A stretch of 5,710 bases of DNA from an uncultured Oxalobacteraceae bacterium (GTDB taxonomy: Bacteria > Pseudomonadota > Gammaproteobacteria > Burkholderiales > Burkholderiaceae), in NCBI GenBank assembly GCA_946479255.1, contig CAMLFK010000305.1, positions 1 through 5,710 of the forward strand, read 5' to 3'. Position numbers and translations under genes: made by a program. Under the pieces are notes generated by a model. The model ran no database searches, had not been told where the DNA came from, and saw nothing but the letters and a program-made list of their open reading frames with translations. The first letter of the stretch is position 1; each line of letters starts with the position of its first letter. This document shows, piece after piece, positions 1 to 5,710 of this stretch.

Positions 1-12
1 GTCAAGCTCCAA

Positions 13-1143
13 TCAAACCGATTGAATTACCCGACAAGTAGTCTGACACAGGGGGAGACCGAGCAAGGCAGCGGAAAATACAAGCGCGCCACCAAGAAAA
101 AGATAGACGGTTGTGGACTCAGGGCTGGTACAGCGGGTGAACATCAGCGCATAGAACACGTTCGGAAGCACGACAAATGCCGCCCCGAACATGCCGACAT
201 ACGGTGAGAACACTGATATTTTATAACGCGCACGCACACGCCGCTGCATTTTGCAGATGAAAAAAGCGATTCCAGCAAGAACGAGAACGCATCCTGGAAG
301 GATAAACGAGCGCGGAATCTTCCATGAAACGCCTGAGGCTGGAGTGTACTGACTCAAATACTCGTGACGCGCTGCCACGTCATCGGATCTCACCGGTTGC
401 ATGATGCCCAGATACGTAAACCAGAGGTGGGAGCGGTCGATCGCATAGAACCCCGACCAGCGGGAGACTTCGGTGTCCTCGGGAAGATAAATGAGGCGGA
501 AAGTTGCCGGATCAGCGGCGGGAATCGTATCTGCTCCGTAGTACACCTGCGTCTTGTCCATGCCAAACGGCCCCTCTGTGTTTTCGGTCCCGGCAGGAAG
601 TGCTATAGGCTTGAAATTCCTAGCATCGGCACCGACGACAGGTTGATCCTCGTACAAGACCCAGCGACCGTCTGTCACATACAGGCGTGCACGGCTACCA
701 TGCCCAAATAGCCGACGCAGTTTGGCTGGATCGACTGGAGGATTAAGCGTAGGAACGAGGCGCCGGCGATACAACAAAACATTGCCGTCGCTGGCGTATG
801 CTCCCCCGAGGAACGGGCGCAGGCGTTCTATTGCAACCTTGGCTTTGACCTTGCTCAGGGTGATTCTGCTGTCATTCCGGTGGCCAACTAGCCAGTAGAC
901 GTTTCCGCCGAAGTTTACATAGCGATCTTCGCCGGCTTTCACGTGCGGTGCCGCAAGCGCTTTTTCGCAACTGGTAGGAACGGCTGAATCTGGCGGAGTG
1001 GATTCCTGTTCTGGTGCTTGCGCCCAATAGGAATCGGAATTAACCAGCTCGACATGACAGTAGCTGCCCGGCGTTGGTAGCATGGGGAGGGCGACGAACT
1101 TTAGCACTGCAACAGCAAAGACAATTCCTAGAACTTTCCTCAT
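13..1143 (-). CDS. DKNYY-type repeat membrane protein of unknown function, end of T6SS cargo gene string
   Basis: 376 residues from ATG 1143. The start is chosen because GCGAGG lies 6 bases upstream; ATG 1149 lies directly against that site and would add only MK. The N-terminus has a hydrophobic segment (VLGIVFAVAVLKFVALPML) that could be a signal anchor. A soluble part follows, with repeated units of about 40 residues resembling the DKNYY family (best unit GMDKTQVYYGADTIPAADPA). The C-terminal quarter has three hydrophobic helices, about residues 279-298, 311-334 and 344-365 in this numbering, separated by the basic loop KMQRRVRARYK. This places the repeat domain probably in the periplasm. 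It is separated from the PAAR gene by 72 bases with no clear promoter or terminator. DKNYY proteins have no established biochemical function that I know of. By position it could be an additional immunity or envelope-protection protein; that is a guess. Its TGA stop is at 13-15. Confidence 0.8.
   Translation of the reverse strand: MRKVLGIVFAVAVLKFVALPMLPTPGSYCHVELVNSDSYWAQAPEQESTPPDSAVPTSCEKALAAPHVKAGEDRYVNFGGNVYWLVGHRNDSRITLSKVKAKVAIERLRPFLGGAYASDGNVLLYRRRLVPTLNPPVDPAKLRRLFGHGSRARLYVTDGRWVLYEDQPVVGADARNFKPIALPAGTENTEGPFGMDKTQVYYGADTIPAADPATFRLIYLPEDTEVSRWSGFYAIDRSHLWFTYLGIMQPVRSDDVAARHEYLSQYTPASGVSWKIPRSFILPGCVLVLAGIAFFICKMQRRVRARYKISVFSPYVGMFGAAFVVLPNVFYALMFTRCTSPESTTVYLFLGGALVFSAALLGLPLCQTTCRVIQSV
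376..921 (-). other. Tandem ~40-residue DKNYY-like repeats
   Basis: Counting from ATG 1149, five units begin near residues 77, 118, 157, 195 and 235, a spacing of 41, 39, 38 and 40. Four share Y/F-x-x-D-x(3)-V/L-x-Y/F: ASDGNVLLY, VTDGRWVLY, GMDKTQVYY and AIDRSHLWF. The first (YVNFGGNVYW) is degenerate. Several units continue with a V-x-x-A/V-D-x-x-x-F/L segment (VVGADARNFK, IPAADPATFR, PVDPAKLR), as in the DKNYY family. Confidence 0.7.
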
Positions 1144-1149
1144 TTTCAT

Positions 1150-1155
1150 CCTCGC
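1150..1155 (-). promoter_or_regulatory. Shine-Dalgarno site of the DKNYY gene, deciding start at ATG 1143
   Basis: Minus-strand GCGAGG directly precedes ATG 1149 (spacing 0) but sits 6 bases before ATG 1143, a normal ribosome-site distance, so 1143 is the better start. Confidence 0.6.
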
Positions 1156-1215
1156 AAGCTTTCTCGACGCTGTATGTGTAGCGGCACATTGTTCTCGGTC
1201 AGGCGGCCTTGGCTC

Positions 1216-1488
1216 TCAGCCAACTGTCGCCGGCAAACTCCCGATCAACTTGCATCCACATTCTGTTTTGCATCCCTCGACCGCCACAGGCACACCGTTA
1301 ACGGTGAAAGAACTGAAGGCGGTAATAATCTTGTTGACCCCATGCGGTTTACCTCCTGGGTACACCTGCGGGCAGTTGACCTGATCGCCAAGTCGTGCGA
1401 TCGCGCGTCCGCCGATATCGTGCGTGGGCGAACCGCTGATGACAGTGCCACCGTGATCTGTCTTGTCGCCGACGGTGATGATTTTCAT
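1216..1488 (-). CDS. Stand-alone PAAR-domain T6SS spike-tip protein
   Basis: PAAR proteins cap the VgrG trimer with a sharp, zinc-bound cone. The 90 residues from ATG 1488 (MKIITVGDKTDHGG) cover the whole domain: the DHGGTVISGSP opening, HDIGGRAIARLGDQVNCP, the KPHGVNKI turn and the closing EGCKTECGCKLIGSLP. H12, H23, H49 and cysteines C39, C73, C77 and C79 are candidates for metal binding. There is no N- or C-terminal extension, so this is a tip without its own toxin domain. ATG 1488 fits the usual start of the domain, but no good ribosome site precedes it; a GTG at 1503 (adding MPVVS) is possible. It starts 33 bases after the Sel1-gene stop and is probably in the same transcript, supplying the tip for the VgrG encoded upstream. 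Confidence 0.95.
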   Translation of the reverse strand: MKIITVGDKTDHGGTVISGSPTHDIGGRAIARLGDQVNCPQVYPGGKPHGVNKIITAFSSFTVNGVPVAVEGCKTECGCKLIGSLPATVG

Positions 1489-1521
1489 TGACACGACTGG
1501 CACCTGTAAAAGTTGAGCAAT

Positions 1522-2550
1522 TCAATAAGTCGGTGGTGCGTCTGTTTCCGGCTCAATCGCGTCCTGCACTCCATTCCACGAAGGCAGCTCGGCGGGCGGC
1601 AGCGGCAACACCTTGTCGAGCCGCTTCAGTCTGAGATCAGGATTGAGTTCCAACGCATTTTTGATCACTTTGTACCGTGCTTTACGTTTAGCATCGGGCT
1701 TCAATTCCAGTTCGCGTAGTTTGCTCATTTCCTCCGCGGTAAACTGGTTCCAATTTTCGGTCCGAAAAAACAACATCAGCGCCGCCGCCGATTCCTTATT
1801 GCCAAATCGAGCGCCGTCCTGGTAATACTTGAGCGCGTCTGCAAACTGGCCCCGCACCTCGGCAATGCGCCCCAATAAGATCGCAACCGGACCATGCTCC
1901 TGCTTATATGCGCACATCCGCAGGTAAAGTGCCTCCTCATGTCGCTTGGCGTTTTCGTAAGCTTCAGCGAGCGCCATCTGCGCATCCGGACTGCCCAATT
2001 CGGCGGCCCTGCGGTAGTAGGCCCACGCGATCGCTCCGTCCATGCTGGCGCCACCGTAGCCATGCTCGTGAGCCACCCCAAGGTCGTAGTAGCCCCAAGC
2101 CTGGCCAGCGGCGACCGCCTGGCGGATGATCTGCACGCCTTTTTCGGGTTCGGAATCGAGCACTTTGTTCGTGTCAAGCGGCCCCAGACCCTCAAGGTAA
2201 AAGTGCGCCAGCAGTGCCCGCGCCCCCCAGTCACCTTTGTCGGCGGCAAGCTTGACGTCTGCGAGAATGCTTAGGAGTTCCTGCCGCGTAAATTCGAACT
2301 CGACCTTGCTGCGCCAGAAGTTGCGTGCCTTGATGTAGATGCGGTACGCCTCCGGATCGCGGTGGCGCGGCATGTGATCTTTCCAGCGTCCACAGGTCGG
2401 GGGCCGATCGGTAACCTTGAATTCATAAAGTCCAGGCGGCATGGTATGCATGGCAACGTACTCCAGGTGTGCGCGGTATTTGAAACCGCCGAAAACAAGC
2501 GCTCCAGCGAGCACGGTAAGGGATAGCACGCGAATGGACGATTTGTTCAT
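1522..2550 (-). CDS. Sel1-repeat membrane-anchored or periplasmic protein, probable Tle5 immunity protein
   Basis: 342 residues. The N-terminus MNKSSIRVLSLTVLAGALVF forms one hydrophobic segment (about residues 7-22) followed by positive residues, giving a signal anchor or an uncertain signal peptide; no lipobox cysteine is present, so it is not an obvious lipoprotein. Residues about 109-260 hold tandem Sel1/TPR-like alpha-helical repeats, clearest at YYDLGVAHEHGYGG / AIAWAYYRRAAELGSPDAQM. The tail has a proline motif LPLPPAELPSW (residues 315-325). Sel1-repeat proteins are known immunity partners of Tle5 phospholipases (for example those encoded beside PldB in Pseudomonas aeruginosa); they bind the effector on the periplasmic side. 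The ATG lies 2 bases after the tle5 TAG with no clear ribosome site, so translation is probably coupled to tle5, keeping antidote and toxin together. The TCGRWKDH block (residues 52-59) and tail recall proteins annotated DUF6396, but I hold that loosely. The immunity role is inferred from position and family. Confidence 0.9.
   Translation of the reverse strand: MNKSSIRVLSLTVLAGALVFGGFKYRAHLEYVAMHTMPPGLYEFKVTDRPPTCGRWKDHMPRHRDPEAYRIYIKARNFWRSKVEFEFTRQELLSILADVKLAADKGDWGARALLAHFYLEGLGPLDTNKVLDSEPEKGVQIIRQAVAAGQAWGYYDLGVAHEHGYGGASMDGAIAWAYYRRAAELGSPDAQMALAEAYENAKRHEEALYLRMCAYKQEHGPVAILLGRIAEVRGQFADALKYYQDGARFGNKESAAALMLFFRTENWNQFTAEEMSKLRELELKPDAKRKARYKVIKNALELNPDLRLKRLDKVLPLPPAELPSWNGVQDAIEPETDAPPTY
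1771..2226 (-). other. Sel1/TPR-like helical repeat region of the putative immunity protein
   Basis: About four helical-pair units can be read: GARALLAHFYLEGLG to IIRQAVAAGQ, AWGYYDLGVAHEHGYGG to YYRRAAELGS, PDAQMALAEAYEN to ALYLRMCAY, and PVAILLGRIAEVRG to ALKYYQDGARFGN. The A-x-x-x-L-A/G-x-x-Y and A-x-x-W/Y-Y-x-x-A-A-x-x-G patterns are typical of Sel1 repeats. The first unit carries an insertion and the later units are short and degenerate. Confidence 0.8.
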
Positions 2551-2552
2551 TG

Positions 2553-4505
2553 CTAGATCAGCGGGGCGCCAGGTTTTCTATCGACGTGGAATGCGACGAT
2601 TTGGCCTTTAAGAGGATCGTTACTGCGGATCGCTTGCGCATTCTTTGCCATTCGCTCTTGCCAATCGTTAAACGTATCTTCCATGTTCCCGAACTGTCCC
2701 GGGCCCGGATCGCCATAGCATTGCGTGAACAGATCGCAACGCAGCTTGTACGCAACGTCCTTCGCCTGGCTCAGGACATTCAGTTCGCTGTCGATCGCCA
2801 TGCTGCGCAAGTTCAGGTTGGCAGAGCCGATCGTGAAGGCGGCATCGTCCACGATTGCCACTTTTGCGTGAATGTATATCTCCTCATACTCATCGGGCTT
2901 GGGCCTGGGCTGAACGCATGTCCACAGCGACCCCATGACTGCATTGACGCCACTTTTAGAAAGTTGCTTGGGTGTGAGAGGCATCTCTCGCTTACCTTGA
3001 CGGACCTTCTCCAGTGCCTGCTCATGCAAGACCTTCATGGTCGCGCTTTGCCCGAGTTGCTGCGCCACGTCGTAGGTCGCGATATCCATCCCGTCGCGCT
3101 CCGGTGTCGATGTCAGGATGAAGACGTAGATTGGCTTCAGGAAGCCGCCCCCTCGCAAGTTCTGCACGCAAGTTTTCAAGTGCTCCGCCCACGCGCCGTA
3201 CTGAATGTACTGGTTCTGGATGAAAATGTAATGGTGCGCCTGGCGGTTCAGGTTGGCGTAGCATTCCTTGATCGTCTTCTCGCCGTGCATTGGCTGGGTT
3301 CGCAACAGCTGCATGCTGTGCTGCCCACCACAAAGAACAAAATCATCCGGTTGGACCGCGTCGCGACGTTTCGCAAAGTCGTGGTCCGGGTCGCGATGCA
3401 CCAGTTTCTGAATGGACCGGCTGACATCGTGCAGCCCCCTGCTCAGATATTTCGTGACGAGCCAATATTTTTCAGTGAAATAAGAACTCGGCGGAGTCGA
3501 TTCGCTCCAGCCCTGGCAAAAATTCTGGTTCAGGTCGTAGAGGACTGGGCCGCGTACCCTCGCCGAAACGTCCTGGTAGGGTTTGGCCACGTATGCGTTA
3601 CGTTTCAAAGCTGCTTCCAACGCCTGCTGCTTTGTTTCGAGTTCCGCTTGGGAAGGCCGGTACGCGGTGCCAAGATAGGCGCCGGCGCCGTGATTGAGGG
3701 CCGGGCCTTCCTCGAACGACATTGGGTCGCCGCGATAGAAGGTCTCGCGGCGCGGATCGCGGTAGATGTGCGCCGCGGTGTCCCAGAAATCGGTGGTGGA
3801 ATTGTGGCCCATTACGTAACCCACCGCTTTTGCCGGGAACTCATAGTCGACCAACAGCATTTTCTGGTGATGCGTTGGAAACCGGGCCGTGACCGTGGCT
3901 GCGACATTCGACGGTACCTCCTCGCCCCAGAGCGATCTTGGGAGCATTTCAGGCAGTATCGAGCGGACATGAAAACAGATGTTCGGAACTTCGCCGGAAC
4001 AGATTTTCTCGAACCACCTGGCGTTGTATTTTTGATGGCCCTCGCTGTAAAAACCTGTTTCACTCGAGCAGCCGATGGCAGGGAAGCGAGTGCCATAATA
4101 GCCCGGAATGTTTTTCATCAGTGTCTGGCTCAACTGGTCGTCGAACCACACCAGCAGTCGCACCATGACCGGATCTTTTTTGCGGGTAGCGAGTTCCAGG
4201 AGCAGATCGCCGTAACGCTGCCCGTCCTCGGCCTTGAACCCGCGCTTGAGGACCATTCCGGGATCAAAGCCCCAGGTAATGATGTCAACGCTGTGGGTTG
4301 CTGCCTTGAGGTCATCCGCTATCCGCATAAAGACCTCTTCCCCACAAATGAGCGGTTCAATGCTGCCGCGGTCGCGTTGCTCGTACACTAATTTCTTCGG
4401 GGTGCGCACCCACCAAGGTAAGGCAAGGCTCTGGTACGGCCCTGTCGTCGCGTTATACTTCACAGCTTGCACATACAAGTGCTTGTTTTCGTCCATTCCA
4501 GCCAT
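2553..4505 (-). CDS. tle5: Tle5-type T6SS antibacterial phospholipase D effector
   Basis: Phospholipase D-superfamily enzyme expected to hydrolyse phospholipids of target-cell membranes after T6SS injection. From the chosen ATG it is 650 residues, in the range I expect for Tle5/PldB-like effectors. Two complete HxKx4D motifs are visible: HQKMLLVD (H213, K215, D220), followed by GHNSTTDFW, and HAKVAIVD (H546, K548, D553), followed by IGSANLNLRS, the usual PLD signature. The conserved N-terminal block YNATTGPYQSLALPWWV and the SVDIITWGFDPG strand also fit. No signal peptide or membrane segment is seen, as expected for VgrG-delivered cargo. ATG 4505 is chosen because AGGCGAGG lies 5 bases upstream; a GTG at 4571, directly after the vgrG stop, would add 22 low-conservation-looking residues, and an ATG at 4496 would remove three. 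It lies between its probable carrier (vgrG) and probable immunity gene (Sel1). The PLD family is certain; Tle5 assignment rests on context plus overall sequence character. Confidence 0.94.
   Translation of the reverse strand: MAGMDENKHLYVQAVKYNATTGPYQSLALPWWVRTPKKLVYEQRDRGSIEPLICGEEVFMRIADDLKAATHSVDIITWGFDPGMVLKRGFKAEDGQRYGDLLLELATRKKDPVMVRLLVWFDDQLSQTLMKNIPGYYGTRFPAIGCSSETGFYSEGHQKYNARWFEKICSGEVPNICFHVRSILPEMLPRSLWGEEVPSNVAATVTARFPTHHQKMLLVDYEFPAKAVGYVMGHNSTTDFWDTAAHIYRDPRRETFYRGDPMSFEEGPALNHGAGAYLGTAYRPSQAELETKQQALEAALKRNAYVAKPYQDVSARVRGPVLYDLNQNFCQGWSESTPPSSYFTEKYWLVTKYLSRGLHDVSRSIQKLVHRDPDHDFAKRRDAVQPDDFVLCGGQHSMQLLRTQPMHGEKTIKECYANLNRQAHHYIFIQNQYIQYGAWAEHLKTCVQNLRGGGFLKPIYVFILTSTPERDGMDIATYDVAQQLGQSATMKVLHEQALEKVRQGKREMPLTPKQLSKSGVNAVMGSLWTCVQPRPKPDEYEEIYIHAKVAIVDDAAFTIGSANLNLRSMAIDSELNVLSQAKDVAYKLRCDLFTQCYGDPGPGQFGNMEDTFNDWQERMAKNAQAIRSNDPLKGQIVAFHVDRKPGAPLI
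2847..2870 (-). other. Second HKD catalytic motif of Tle5
   Basis: Encodes HAKVAIVD, matching HxKx4D, followed by D-AAFTIGSANLNLRS, the canonical spacing to the GSxN element of PLD enzymes. With the first motif intact too, the enzyme is predicted to be active rather than degenerate. Confidence 0.96.
3846..3869 (-). other. First HKD catalytic motif of Tle5
   Basis: Encodes HQKMLLVD, matching HxKx4D, and is followed about 13 residues later by GHNSTTDFW. In PLD-superfamily enzymes one His of the paired motifs attacks the phosphodiester and the other acts as acid/base. All key residues are present here. Confidence 0.95.
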
Positions 4506-4510
4506 GCTGG

Positions 4511-4518
4511 CCTCGCCT
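4511..4518 (-). promoter_or_regulatory. Shine-Dalgarno site for tle5, deciding start at ATG 4505
   Basis: Minus-strand AGGCGAGG ends 5 bases before ATG 4505. Neither the GTG at 4571 (whose upstream region is the vgrG 3' end) nor the ATG at 4496 has as good a match, so this site favours the 650-residue product. Confidence 0.65.
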
Positions 4519-4571
4519 AAAATGGTTGTTCGGGTGTTTCCGCGCGTTCCTGTGAAAGCCCATGCCGGCAC

Positions 4572-5710
4572 TTATACTTCCTGCTCACTGTCGTTGCCCG
4601 CGTCGACGTTGAATCGCTGGCCGTTCGCGAGTTCGAGTTCGTATTTCGCCTTCGATTCAAGCTCATGCTTGAAGGTGACATTGCCTTGCTGGTCGAGTTG
4701 CCCCTCGTCGATCACTGCGCCGTCCTTGTACAGCTTGTACGGTAATCCGCCACCTGTTTTTCCGGACGCTGCCGAATGAGTGCCCACGTGCAGGACGCCA
4801 TGCCCCTTGCCGAGAACGTCGGCGACAGGCGGCATCGTCATCGACATTTCCAAACTTTTCGCGCCAGGCAAACTGTGCTTGGCGGCGTGGGCGACGAACG
4901 AACCGCTGGTACCCATCTCGATCGAGCCGGCTGCGAACTTGGCATAGCTCCCGCCGCCGTTGATCACGACTTCTTCCTTGGCGCTGATGGTGATCCGGTT
5001 GGCTGTGTGCGTAATTTCCAGTTTCGCCAGGAGCTTGATGCTGTCCGACAGGGCCTGCATGTCGATGTCCCCGGCCGCGGCCACCATTTTCATGCCGGCC
5101 TTCTGAACGAACAGGCGAAACGTCTGGCGAATGCTCGCAAAAAGGTTCGCGCCGGCGACCACCGAGACGTCCTTTCCGCTCGTGATGGCCGTGTGGCGTT
5201 CGCTGGCGATATGCGTATCGCGGCCACTTGTGGTGGCGATGCCGACCGGACTGGCGAGGACAAGATGAGGCGCGGCCAACTCGGGGGAGCCGTTCGCGGC
5301 TCCGGTTGCGCCCCGTACCGCTTCGGTTTGCGTTTGAAGGTACGAGCCTACGTCAGCCTGGCTGTTACCTGCATCGTGTGCGCCATTTTTTTGCGCGATC
5401 TCCGCCAGCAGTTGGTGTTGTTCTGTAGCCAGTGTGAGGCGGCGCGAGGTTTCGCCCATGTCCTTGATCGGTCCGCTAGCTGCTTGCCGTGCTTCGGTCG
5501 TGATCAACAGTCCCTTCGCCGCGCGTGCCACGCCATGCCCGTCGGTGCGCAGTTCCCAGCCTTCGCCGCGCGCATCCTTGCGGCCGCTGGTGTCCTCGAT
5601 GCGGGTGATGTATCCAAGCGACAGTTGGCTGCACTGGTGGTCGCTCTTTAACTGCGCCTGGATCTTCCCAGCGGTGTCGTCGAGCACGAGGTGATTGCCG
5701 CGCGTCCCGC
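4572..5710 (-). CDS. vgrG: VgrG, T6SS spike protein, C-terminal part (5' end outside window)
   Basis: VgrG forms the trimeric spike on the Hcp tube of the T6SS and carries effectors out of the cell. Only the last ~378 codons are present; the frame is open to the window edge, so the start and the gp27/gp5-like head are missing. The visible order is the late Vgr region (GTRGNHLVLDD, then the GEGWELRTDGHG and AAKGLLITTEAR motifs, about 5550-5710), a helical Q/A-rich linker (about 5290-5470), a DUF2345 needle (about 4833-5285) rich in short beta repeats such as GDIDMQA and KEEVVINGGGSYAKF, and a C-terminal extension ending SEQEV before the TAA stop. The extension contains a short beta-strand-like module described separately. 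The effector gene follows, with its likely ATG 66 bases past this stop. The family assignment is secure; the cargo partner is inferred from neighbourhood. The protein is normally assembled in the cytoplasm and expelled with the Hcp tube. Confidence 0.96.
   Translation of the reverse strand, partial: GTRGNHLVLDDTAGKIQAQLKSDHQCSQLSLGYITRIEDTSGRKDARGEGWELRTDGHGVARAAKGLLITTEARQAASGPIKDMGETSRRLTLATEQHQLLAEIAQKNGAHDAGNSQADVGSYLQTQTEAVRGATGAANGSPELAAPHLVLASPVGIATTSGRDTHIASERHTAITSGKDVSVVAGANLFASIRQTFRLFVQKAGMKMVAAAGDIDMQALSDSIKLLAKLEITHTANRITISAKEEVVINGGGSYAKFAAGSIEMGTSGSFVAHAAKHSLPGAKSLEMSMTMPPVADVLGKGHGVLHVGTHSAASGKTGGGLPYKLYKDGAVIDEGQLDQQGNVTFKHELESKAKYELELANGQRFNVDAGNDSEQEV
4605..4751 (-). other. 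TTR-like C-terminal extension of VgrG (putative effector adaptor)
   Basis: After the DUF2345 needle and a flexible glycine-rich linker (GKTGGG), VgrG carries about 50 residues with the pattern LPYKLYKDGAVIDEG, DQQGNVTF, KYELELANGQRF. Alternating hydrophobic residues separated by D-G or Q-G-N turns suggest a small beta-sandwich. Similar 'Y-x-L-x-x-x-G-x-x-x-x-G-x-T-D-x-x-G' modules in other VgrG proteins have been described as transthyretin-like domains that bind lipase effectors (the Tle1-VgrG1 pair of enteroaggregative E. coli). A role in holding the downstream-encoded Tle5 is inference. Confidence 0.6.

Noticed and set aside
1174..1189. Small inverted repeat (ATGTG / CACAT, 6-base loop) between the PAAR and DKNYY genes, considered as a terminator
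   Set aside because: Only five stem pairs, AT-rich, with no T-run after it on the minus strand; too weak to call.
1150..1215. Possible promoter in front of the DKNYY gene
   Set aside because: I see no convincing -35/-10 pair in this 66-base gap; readthrough from upstream is the simpler reading.
1894..2274. Plus-strand and alternate-frame open frames across the Sel1 gene
   Set aside because: They overlap the Sel1-repeat gene, lack plausible ribosome sites and domains, and are best explained as shadows.
2481..2550. Lipoprotein signal on the Sel1 protein
   Set aside because: The N-terminal hydrophobic segment is not followed by a lipobox cysteine; the first Cys is at residue 53.
2550..4391. 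A long plus-strand open frame (about 613 codons, TTG start) opposite tle5
   Set aside because: It mirrors the tle5 codons, its translation shows no recognisable domain, and the opposite strand has two perfect HKD motifs. It is a by-product of codon bias in GC-rich DNA.
4776..5651. A plus-strand open frame (about 291 codons) opposite vgrG
   Set aside because: Its translation is low-quality and Arg/His-rich without domains, while the minus strand encodes an unmistakable VgrG tail.

Overview
The window is a stretch of a type VI secretion system (T6SS) cargo locus from a Gram-negative bacterium. It is probably a betaproteobacterium of the Burkholderiales: the VgrG tail and the phospholipase D-like effector resemble proteins I know from Burkholderia-type genomes, and the sequence is moderately GC-rich. 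The genus cannot be fixed from the sequence alone. All five genes lie on the minus strand, so transcription runs from the right end of the window to the left, and coding density is very high. No gene-less stretch exceeds about 75 bases.

Layout in the direction of transcription: (1) 5710-4572, the C-terminal ~378 codons of a VgrG spike protein, whose 5' end lies outside the window. It contains the late Vgr region, the DUF2345 beta-rich needle and a small C-terminal extension that looks like a transthyretin-type (TTR-like) cargo adaptor. (2) 4505-2553, a phospholipase D-superfamily antibacterial lipase effector of the Tle5 type with two intact HKD motifs. (3) 2550-1522, a membrane-anchored or exported Sel1-repeat protein starting 2 bases after the effector stop codon, the likely immunity protein. 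(4) 1488-1216, a small stand-alone PAAR spike-tip protein. (5) 1143-13, a DKNYY-type repeat protein with one N-terminal and three C-terminal predicted membrane segments and no assigned function.

Working model: VgrG carries Tle5, perhaps through its TTR-like tail, and is sharpened by the PAAR tip. Tle5 is injected into rival cells and cleaves membrane phospholipids from the periplasmic side. The Sel1-repeat protein protects the producer and its siblings. The DKNYY membrane protein sits at the end of the same gene string and could be an accessory immunity or envelope protein, but nothing in the sequence proves that. The first four genes fit known T6SS biology. The least explained parts are the DKNYY protein and the VgrG C-terminal extension. 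I see no RNA genes, CRISPR array, insertion sequence, attachment site or convincing promoter or terminator.
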